Assembly: GCF_007747795.1 (NCBI RefSeq)
Contig: NZ_CP036275.1
Span: 434,001-498,000, forward strand
Direction: 5' to 3'
Length of the DNA: 64,000 bases
Source: Maioricimonas rarisocia
GTDB taxonomy: Bacteria > Planctomycetota > Planctomycetia > Planctomycetales > Planctomycetaceae
Shown piece after piece: positions 57,610 to 64,000 of the stretch. The notes under the pieces were generated by a model. The model did not search any database and was not told the origin of the DNA. It saw only the letters and a list, made by a program, of their open reading frames with translations. The translations under genes and the position numbers were made by a program. Each line of letters opens with the position of its first letter. Within the stretch, counting starts at the first letter, position 1.

Positions 57610-58809
57610 TTATCCCGACGATGCGGGCTGTTGTGACGAAGTTGAAGGATGTTGCGAAGAAGCGACAACGGGTTCTCGGGGCGTCCGTTCCCATGTTCCC
57701 TGCTGTTTGACAAACAGGCCCTTCAGTAATCCGACTGCGACGGCGCAATGGCTCATCGTGAAGTAGAACGGGACTCCGACGGGAGCGAATTCCCGAGCTG
57801 CCGCGGACAGCCACCCCAGTGCGGCCAGTCCGTAGAACAACATCTGACCGATCAGCAGGGACAGGTACACCGGCCCGGAGTCGGCGACCGCTACGTTTGT
57901 GACCAGAACCGCCAGCAGCAGAAACGGCCCGATCCAGCGCAGCAGTTTGTGGGAAACGAATTCGAAGCAGGCAATCGGCTGCTGCCACGGGCGAGGCCAG
58001 TCGCCACGAAACAGGACCTGCGCTGCTCCGGTGGTGACGCGGATCCTGCGTCGGAATTCCTGCTTCCAGCAGGGAGTGGCGTTCTCGGTGGCGACGGCCT
58101 CGGGGACGTAGACGATCCGATATCCCTGCCGGATGATGTTCAGGCTGGTGACGAAGTCGTCGAGGATCGTATCGGGTCGCAACGGCCGAAACAGCTCCCG
58201 TCGCATGACGTACATGCCACCGTCGACGCAGATCGTGGTTCCCAGCACCGATTCTCCGACCTGCATGGCCCGTTCGATACGGTAGTAGAGTCCTTCTCCC
58301 TGGCTGAAGTCGGAGTCTTCGCTGGAAAGCCGTACGTCACCTGTTGCCGCGCCGACACCCTCGGTGCGGAGGCAGGCAACGAGGCGTTTGAGGGCATCGG
58401 GAGCAAACATCACGTTCGCATCGCACAGGCAAAGGAGTTCGCTTTTGGTCGCTGCAACGGCATCGTTCAGTACGGACGCCTTACCACGTCGTTTGGCGAA
58501 GTCGAGGAGACGGACGCCGCGATCTTCAAAGGTCCGGCCAATACGGACAGTCCCGTCCCGGCTGCCGTCGCTGGCGACAATGATTTCCAGTTTGTCGGCG
58601 GGATAGTCGAGGCTCAGGGCGTTCTCGAGCTTCGCTTTCAGCACCGCTTCTTCGTTATGGGCAGGGATGACGATGGCGATACCGGGCAGAGCGGCCGATT
58701 CGCCCCATGCATGGGCTTTCCGCAATGCGGACAAACTCCACAACAGCAATGGGTAGATCATGTAGGCGTAGAGGGTAACGCCAAGTGTCAGCCAGAAGAG
58801 TTCAATCAC
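57610..58809 (-). CDS. GT2 processive-type glycosyltransferase 1
   Basis: Protein of 399 residues from GTG 58809. One N-terminal and three C-terminal hydrophobic segments flank a GT-A domain with IAIVIPAHNEEAVL, ASDGSRDGT, CDANVMF and EFRRRIRV. This is the layout of membrane GT2 enzymes (IcaA- or hyaluronan-synthase-like, though shorter), which extend a glycan chain and may move it across the membrane. The Ser/Pro tail is long. It is a paralogue of the next gene upstream (shared DGTxxIGR/TDEIV and QGVRLF motifs). Confidence 0.87.
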   Translation of the reverse strand: MIELFWLTLGVTLYAYMIYPLLLWSLSALRKAHAWGESAALPGIAIVIPAHNEEAVLKAKLENALSLDYPADKLEIIVASDGSRDGTVRIGRTFEDRGVRLLDFAKRRGKASVLNDAVAATKSELLCLCDANVMFAPDALKRLVACLRTEGVGAATGDVRLSSEDSDFSQGEGLYYRIERAMQVGESVLGTTICVDGGMYVMRRELFRPLRPDTILDDFVTSLNIIRQGYRIVYVPEAVATENATPCWKQEFRRRIRVTTGAAQVLFRGDWPRPWQQPIACFEFVSHKLLRWIGPFLLLAVLVTNVAVADSGPVYLSLLIGQMLFYGLAALGWLSAAAREFAPVGVPFYFTMSHCAVAVGLLKGLFVKQQGTWERTPREPVVASSQHPSTSSQQPASSG

Positions 58810-58859
58810 GATTGATCCGTGGCCCGGTCAGTCCCTGGGGGTTTCCTGACGCGCCAGCA

Positions 58860-60071
58860 TCAGGGCGATGAATCCTTGACTGTCGTCGCGACAGGTTGCG
58901 GAGAGACGATTGCGGCTGCTTCCTGTTCCGGGGGCCGTTCCGGCTGCCACACGGCAATCCGCCGTCCGGTCAGGCTGCCGATGACACCACGGAAAGCCGC
59001 GTAGTTGATCAGGCAGAAATAGTAAGGCACATAGGTCAGCTTCAGGCGACTCAGTCCCGGGATCAGGTGCAGGAGGGCCAGTCCGTAGAAGCTCAGTTGG
59101 GCCATGAGGAGCAACTGGTACATGCTGCTGCTGCGAGCCAGGATCGCATTGGTGATCAGGGTGGCGACCAGGAAGAACGGAACGAACCAGCGGATCACCT
59201 TGTGGATGAACAACTGCGGTGCGAATACCCCCACGCGCAACGGGTTCAGGGCTTGCGGCACGCGGAGGACGGCAGTCAGGCTGCGGTTGACGATCCGGAT
59301 CTTGCGTCGAAATTCTCCCTGGAAGTCGTCGGCCGTCTGTTCGTAGCAGACGGCCTCCGGGTCGAAGATTCCCCGATAACCCCGTACGACGATTCGCAGG
59401 GGAAGGTAGAAATCGTTGATGTCGTCTTCCCGCAGTGGCTCGAACAGTTCCGAGCGGATGGCATAGATCGCTCCGTCGCCACACACCACCGATGTCAGTT
59501 GGCACTCTTCGGTCTTGAGGAATGTCTCGTATCGCCAGTACAGCGATTCCGACTCGGTCGTCTGCGTCTGATCGTCGTAGTACCTCTGGTGTCCCACCGT
59601 GAAGCCGACTTTGGGGTCGGCGAAGTGGCGGACCAGTTTGCGAATGGCGTCTTCCTTGTAGATCGAGTTCGCATCGCTGAAGACGATGACGTCGCTGGTG
59701 ATCTCGGGAACGAATCGGGTCAGGCCCATTGACTTGCCGCGTCGCGGCACCTGGCGGAACAGTCGCACACCTTGGTCGGCGTACTCGGTGACGATCTCGT
59801 CGGTGCCGTCGTCCGATTCATCCGAGATAACCATCACCTCCATCTGGTCGCGGGGATAGTCGAGCGACAGGGCGTTCTCGATTTTCTCGCGGATCACTCC
59901 CGCTTCGTTGTACGCGCTGATGACCAGCGTGACCGACGGGGGCAGCGACTCGTCGATCACGTGCCGTCGACGCAACGGACGGGCCAGTACGAGTACCAGC
60001 GGATATCCGAAGTACGTCGTCACGATCGCGAGTAGCGACGCCCAGAAAACAGACTGAAGAAAGATGTCCAT
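58860..60071 (-). CDS. GT2 processive-type glycosyltransferase 2
   Basis: Protein of 403 residues. It has the same architecture as its downstream neighbour: TLVISAYNEAGVIR, ISDESDDGT, SDANSIY and EFRRKIRIVNRSL in the GT-A domain, with membrane helices at both ends. The 51-base gap and common direction suggest co-transcription. Two adjacent paralogues could add alternating sugars to the same polymer. Confidence 0.87.
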   Translation of the reverse strand: MDIFLQSVFWASLLAIVTTYFGYPLVLVLARPLRRRHVIDESLPPSVTLVISAYNEAGVIREKIENALSLDYPRDQMEVMVISDESDDGTDEIVTEYADQGVRLFRQVPRRGKSMGLTRFVPEITSDVIVFSDANSIYKEDAIRKLVRHFADPKVGFTVGHQRYYDDQTQTTESESLYWRYETFLKTEECQLTSVVCGDGAIYAIRSELFEPLREDDINDFYLPLRIVVRGYRGIFDPEAVCYEQTADDFQGEFRRKIRIVNRSLTAVLRVPQALNPLRVGVFAPQLFIHKVIRWFVPFFLVATLITNAILARSSSMYQLLLMAQLSFYGLALLHLIPGLSRLKLTYVPYYFCLINYAAFRGVIGSLTGRRIAVWQPERPPEQEAAAIVSPQPVATTVKDSSP

Positions 60072-60093
60072 CGACGCTTGGTCTCAGGTTCGG

Positions 60094-61116
60094 TTACTCG
60101 GGCGTCGGAACGCTGGCGACCGGGTCGCAAGTTGTTCCGTTCGTGATCGACAGCAGCGACCGTAACTCGTCGGCCACTTCCGCCCACCGGTCCAGCTTAC
60201 GGGCCCGAAGTTCCTCTGCCTCCTGCCGGTACCGATCGCATTCCAGGCGCATCTGCCGGACGCCCCCGGCAATTCCTTCCGCTGTCGGTGGGACGTGCAC
60301 GGTGCCGAGGGGAAAGGCCTCCCGCAGACAACCAAAGTCCGACGTTACGACCGGACGTCCGAGGTAAATGGCCTCGTAACCGGCCCGTTGCATCGTGTGG
60401 TCCCGATTCGTTAGTGCGATCACCGCGTCACTGGCCTGTACCAGTCCGACGTACTCGGAATCGCTGAGAAAACCGGTGAACCGGACGTTGGTCGGAGCCG
60501 AATCGAGCACCTGGCGGGAGAGTTTTTGCGTGTTGCCGGTCACGTGAAACTGGACATCCGGGCAGGAGCCGGCCGCGGCCAGAAACTCCTCGAGGGGCTC
60601 GTCGTCGCAGAAGCTGCTGACCAGCGTCATGTTGCATTCGCCAACAAGTTCCACCGGGGCAGGCTCTGCAAAGTAGACGGGGACGTCCGTGATGATCGTC
60701 GCATGGGCCCCCCAGCTGTGGACGCGATCCTGCAGGAAGGTGTTGGTGACGATCGTCGTGCGGGCCCGCCGCGAGAAAAAACGCTGGATCCACTGCAGTC
60801 GCGTCCAGCGGGGATGCAGGAACGCTCCCGTGTGAGCGTCGATTACGAACGACTTTCCGCACAACGCGCAGTACAGCCAGACCGGAATGCACGCGATCAC
60901 CGGCGGTGCCATGACGAACACGACGTCCGGCCGCTTTCGGAACAACAGCCAGAGAGTCTTGATGGTCTGCGAGAGGTACTTGAACGCGACCGTGAAAATG
61001 TTGCTCCCCCAGCCGGAGGAGTAGACCATATGCGATTCGCCGCCGAGACGCCGGGCGATGCCGTCGCTGCGACTGCAGTAAGGGGCCCACGAAATGAACA
61101 GAGGTCCGTTTTTCAT
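60094..61116 (-). CDS. GT4-like glycosyltransferase
   Basis: Protein of 340 residues from ATG 61116; the longer frame would overlap the sulfotransferase gene. The N-terminal Rossmann half has VFVMAPPVIACIPVWLYCAL and FVIDAHTGAFL. The C-terminal half has VRFTGFLSDSEYVGLVQASDAVIAL and AGYEAIYLGRPVV, the acidic sugar-binding loop of GT4/GT1 folds. The donor is unknown. It lies between the GT2 pair and the sulfotransferases. Confidence 0.8.
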   Translation of the reverse strand: MKNGPLFISWAPYCSRSDGIARRLGGESHMVYSSGWGSNIFTVAFKYLSQTIKTLWLLFRKRPDVVFVMAPPVIACIPVWLYCALCGKSFVIDAHTGAFLHPRWTRLQWIQRFFSRRARTTIVTNTFLQDRVHSWGAHATIITDVPVYFAEPAPVELVGECNMTLVSSFCDDEPLEEFLAAAGSCPDVQFHVTGNTQKLSRQVLDSAPTNVRFTGFLSDSEYVGLVQASDAVIALTNRDHTMQRAGYEAIYLGRPVVTSDFGCLREAFPLGTVHVPPTAEGIAGGVRQMRLECDRYRQEAEELRARKLDRWAEVADELRSLLSITNGTTCDPVASVPTPE

Positions 61117-61177
61117 TTCCGGCTGATTACCGTATTTCGAATCCGACCCGCCGGGGCGAGCGATGTGTGTGACGCCA

Positions 61178-61951
61178 TCAACCCCAGACGCGACGCAATG
61201 TGTTTCGCACCGCCCCGATGACGGGGCCATGGGTATTGGGGGCCAATCCGAGTCGTCGTGCGGCCAGTGTGGCGAGCGAATCGACCGTCCGAAACCTCAG
61301 GTTGCTGGAACGGGGAATGTGGATATCGCCCCACGATTCAGGAAACGTGTAACCCCAGCGATTCATGTACGGGCCGTAAACGCGGCTGGCGTGCCGGATT
61401 CCCTCGGTGTCATAGTACGACTCGAAAGGAGCCTTGTTGGAGGTTCGGTTCGTGTGAGGCAGCCCTTCGAAGTTCTCGATGCCGATCTGGGTGAGAACGT
61501 GAGCGACCTCTGCTTCGAGCTTCTCGAACCGCATCACGTAGTCCATTTCTTCGTGAAGCAGAAGATAGAAGTTGTTGTAAGTCTGCGGGTGGAGCTTCCT
61601 GAGAAACCTGCTGAACCCGGCTCCATCCGTCTGGACCATGTCGAACAGTCGTTTGACGCGGTAGGGGACGCTGTGCGTGCCAATCCGCTTGGGGTCGGTG
61701 TAGCGCCCCTTGTGATTGCTGCGCATCTTCTCGAACTGCGTCACGGATACGTCGAGGGGGTTGCGGACCGTGGCGAAAACGAAATACTCCTTGCGGCGAC
61801 ACAGGCCCGAACGAATCAGCTCCGCATAGGTGGCATGCTTGTGGAGGACAGGACGACCGTCATATCGGTCCCGCAACATGCGCCTCACCGAAGTGCAGCC
61901 GGTGTTGGGGATCTCAATGAAGACATACTTGTACGTGTCGCTGATGATCAT
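61178..61951 (-). CDS. Carbohydrate sulfotransferase 1, altered P-loop
   Basis: Protein of 257 residues from ATG 61951. The PAPS 5'-phosphosulfate loop reads FIEIPNTGCTSVRR, where carbohydrate sulfotransferases of this type normally have PKxG; the catalytic Lys is replaced by Asn. The 3'-phosphate site looks normal (FATVRNPLDVSVTQFEKM). It would transfer sulfate to a sugar hydroxyl in the cytoplasm or during export. The gap to the neighbouring sulfotransferase is 62 bases. Confidence 0.78.
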   Translation of the reverse strand: MIISDTYKYVFIEIPNTGCTSVRRMLRDRYDGRPVLHKHATYAELIRSGLCRRKEYFVFATVRNPLDVSVTQFEKMRSNHKGRYTDPKRIGTHSVPYRVKRLFDMVQTDGAGFSRFLRKLHPQTYNNFYLLLHEEMDYVMRFEKLEAEVAHVLTQIGIENFEGLPHTNRTSNKAPFESYYDTEGIRHASRVYGPYMNRWGYTFPESWGDIHIPRSSNLRFRTVDSLATLAARRLGLAPNTHGPVIGAVRNTLRRVWG

Positions 61952-62013
61952 GGCCGTGACGCCCTTCTGCTCGGAGGAGATCGTTCGGCCTTGAACGCTC
62001 GCAACTCCGATAC

Positions 62014-63066
62014 CTATTTGCGATGAGAGCTTCGCGTCAGCCGCAGACGTAACTTGTACAGATTGTCGTTCCAGTAGTCGGCCCGCAGAAGTTTTCGCGC
62101 CTTGTTGTCCAGGTTCCACCACACGGCAGGAAGTCCGCCCGGCACCACCGAGGCGTTCGCCGTGCTTTCATATCCGAAATGCACGAGGTGATCGTGTGCG
62201 ATCCGGTCGAATCGCCGAATCTCCGCAGGCGAGAGCCTGGTCCGCCATTTTTCGAAGTTGCCCCGCTTCAGGTCGCCATCAATATTGTCTGCAATGAACT
62301 GACGCAGCGAACCGTCGGTATCGTCAATGTCCAGAAAAGCGATCAGCTGCTCGAAGACCGGGACCGGGTCGGTCAGAAAATCCTCGTAACGGACCTCGAA
62401 AAACTGCGACTCCGGGCAGCGTCGACGAAATGCCTGAACCTTCTGCATCGCATCGGTCCAGTCGACCGCCGCACAGTAAATGTTCTTCATGCCGAAAGGC
62501 TGCTCGAATGCCGAAAGGGCAACGTCGCGGCCGTCGCGCGCAACATGAATGTACCGGGCGTCGGGGAAGAGTGCGTAAAGGTCCGGGAGATGGTTGATGT
62601 ACTCGGGCGTCTTGTCTCCCCACCGCTGCATCTCGAGGTAGCCCGCGAGCTGCCGGAACGTGGCGTCCAGAACACCCGCATACGTGAAGTCACTGACGTC
62701 AGCCAGGATGGCATCCGGCGTTGTCTCGAAGCCGAGCCGACGGTGCGTCCGTTCGAACCATCGTTCGCGGCAGATGTCTTCGACCAGGCGACGGCGATTC
62801 GTTTCCTGATGCAGATCGCCGTATTCGGCCAGTCGTTGCTGGAAACGGAAAATAAACTGACTTTCAGTACCGAATGCCACATGCAGGTACTTGCGTAGCA
62901 GGCGAACGAAGACGCTCGTTCCGGACCGGGCGTGGCCCAGCACATGCACTGGAGTCGTGCTGCGGTGTCGGACCTCAAAGTCGGACACGTCGGGGTGGGT
63001 GGCAGTCGGCTTGGTGGCAGTCGTCGTCATCGTGGTATCGGCTGCAGGTCTCAGGACGTCCGGCAT
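62014..63066 (-). CDS. Sulfotransferase 2
   Basis: Protein of 350 residues. It has a 5'-PSB loop VLGHARSGTSVFVRLLRKY and a 3'-PB region YIHVARDGRDVALSAFEQ, both intact. It belongs to the larger Sulfotransfer_1/3-type fold. A cytosolic PAPS-dependent enzyme that sulfates the glycan or an acceptor lipid is likely. Its ATG overlaps the stop of the upstream glycosyltransferase by 16 bases, so it is in the same transcript. Confidence 0.85.
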   Translation of the reverse strand: MPDVLRPAADTTMTTTATKPTATHPDVSDFEVRHRSTTPVHVLGHARSGTSVFVRLLRKYLHVAFGTESQFIFRFQQRLAEYGDLHQETNRRRLVEDICRERWFERTHRRLGFETTPDAILADVSDFTYAGVLDATFRQLAGYLEMQRWGDKTPEYINHLPDLYALFPDARYIHVARDGRDVALSAFEQPFGMKNIYCAAVDWTDAMQKVQAFRRRCPESQFFEVRYEDFLTDPVPVFEQLIAFLDIDDTDGSLRQFIADNIDGDLKRGNFEKWRTRLSPAEIRRFDRIAHDHLVHFGYESTANASVVPGGLPAVWWNLDNKARKLLRADYWNDNLYKLRLRLTRSSHRK

Positions 63067-63998
63067 TCAGACGGGAAGGAGTCGATCGCGTCGTCAAGCA
63101 CCGACTTTACGGCCAGTGCGGTCTGCTGCCAGTCGCGATTTTCAAGGATGCTGCGAATCTGTTGGCGGTTACGCGGCGCCGCGAACGCGGCACGAAGTCC
63201 GTCGGCGGCCGCGGCAACGCTCCGCTCGCAGATCACTTCGCCGAGGCGGTCGTCGGCCAGCACTTCAGCAATTCCACCCACCGGCGTGCCGATCGCCGGC
63301 GTGCCGCAGGCCAGTGCTTCCATCAGCACGTTCGGCGAACCTTCCCGCGAGGAGAGCAGGGCGAACAGGTCGGCGGCGGAGTACCATTTCCACAACTCGT
63401 CGTGCGGTTGCCGTCCTGCAAGGTGAACACGGTCCTGCATCCCGCAGGCTTCGACGAGCGAGCGGATCTCACGAGTGTAGTCACGCCCGAAACGACCGGG
63501 CCCTCCCACGAGCACGACGTGCACCGGCTGGCCGTTACATGTCAGGTTGGCTGCCGCCTCGATCAGCAGGTGAAACCCTTTGGCTTCCAGCAGGTCTCCG
63601 ACCGACACGACGATCGGCACGTCCTGCGGCAGCCCCAGTTCGGTTCGGCACTGTTTCGGATCTCCCGGACGAAACTTCCCGCAGTCGACGCCGTTCGGGA
63701 TGACGCGGATGCGGTCGGACGGAGCACCGTTCTCCTCCATCAGGCCGGCGATTTCTCCGCTGACGGCGATGAATCGGGTGCCGCGGGCCAGGGCCTTCCG
63801 GATCTGCGGACCCATCAGCTGGTTTTTGGGGAAGCACCTCATGTCTTCGCCGCGGCCGGTCATCACGACCGGTTTGCCGAACTGGCGGCCGAGCATGGTT
63901 CCCATGACGCCCGCAGGGTAGACCCAGTGAGCGTCAATCAGATCGAAGTCGAACGTTCGCCGGATCTGCTCGACCGCCCGGCGCAGTGGTCCCCACGC
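63051..63998 (-). CDS. GT4 glycosyltransferase, N-terminus cut by window edge
   Basis: The last 315 residues are present; the frame continues past the right edge. The sequence includes DFDLIDAHWVYPAGV, RFIAVSGEIAGLM, RIRVIPNGVDCGKFRPGD, VVSVGDLLEAKGFHLLIEA and SREGSPNVLMEALACGTPAI, all standard for GT4 enzymes, including the donor-binding acidic loop. It would add one sugar from a nucleotide donor. It overlaps the sulfotransferase gene by 16 bases. Confidence 0.9.
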   Translation of the reverse strand, partial: AWGPLRRAVEQIRRTFDFDLIDAHWVYPAGVMGTMLGRQFGKPVVMTGRGEDMRCFPKNQLMGPQIRKALARGTRFIAVSGEIAGLMEENGAPSDRIRVIPNGVDCGKFRPGDPKQCRTELGLPQDVPIVVSVGDLLEAKGFHLLIEAAANLTCNGQPVHVVLVGGPGRFGRDYTREIRSLVEACGMQDRVHLAGRQPHDELWKWYSAADLFALLSSREGSPNVLMEALACGTPAIGTPVGGIAEVLADDRLGEVICERSVAAAADGLRAAFAAPRNRQQIRSILENRDWQQTALAVKSVLDDAIDSFPSECRTS

Positions 63999-64000
63999 CA

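Overview
The window looks like a chromosomal segment from a planctomycete of the order Planctomycetales. The evidence is a paired gene set for a PSD1/DUF1549/DUF1553 haem protein and a DUF1501 protein, GC-rich codon use, a PEP-CTERM protein, several small secreted proteins of planctomycete type, frequent GTG starts and few strong ribosome binding sites. No rRNA, tRNA, CRISPR array, insertion sequence or phage gene was found.

Left part (1-16.8 kb): the end of a zinc-type alcohol dehydrogenase; the PSD1/DUF1501 pair; a tiny Asp/Val-repeat lipoprotein; a c-type cytochrome; an alpha/beta-hydrolase lipoprotein; a YHS-type metal-site protein; a small membrane protein; and a minus-strand group of LolCE-like permease, LolD-like ATPase and branched-chain aminotransferase. 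A membrane-anchored prenyltransferase/squalene-oxidase-repeat protein and a CobW-type GTPase follow. Four intergenic spaces here carry mosaics of short palindromes that recur almost identically.

Middle (17-28 kb): a plus-strand mini-operon with a Wza/SLBB polysaccharide-export lipoprotein and small secreted proteins, followed by a decayed duplicate of one of them. After two small genes comes a five-gene plus-strand cluster: FeeM-like N-acyl amino acid synthase, nitroreductase-like protein, ThiF/E1-like adenylyltransferase and two fatty acid desaturases. It looks like an uncharacterised acyl-lipid or lipo-amino-acid pathway.

Right part (28.3-64 kb): every gene is on the minus strand. Going leftward from the window end, this is an exopolysaccharide locus: glycosyltransferases, two sulfotransferases, a FemAB-like transferase, a GDP-mannose/UDP-glucose dehydrogenase of AlgD type, deacetylases, a methyltransferase, a GT-C-like membrane protein, a GNAT protein, a membrane-anchored epimerase, a DegT aminotransferase, an initiating sugar transferase and a GT4 enzyme. 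It runs into three adjacent VanZ-family genes (one, two and three VanZ units, two of them fused to a beta-helix or to FHA domains), a secreted repeat protein, a 1763-residue TPR membrane protein, a small secreted protein and a PEP-CTERM protein. I infer that the right part makes, modifies (sulfation, deacetylation, uronic acids) and exports or anchors a surface polysaccharide, with the VanZ/FHA/TPR block as an undescribed accessory or regulatory module. Exosortase, flippase and chain-length genes are not in the window.

Functions are read from motifs and remembered family features; no searches were run.
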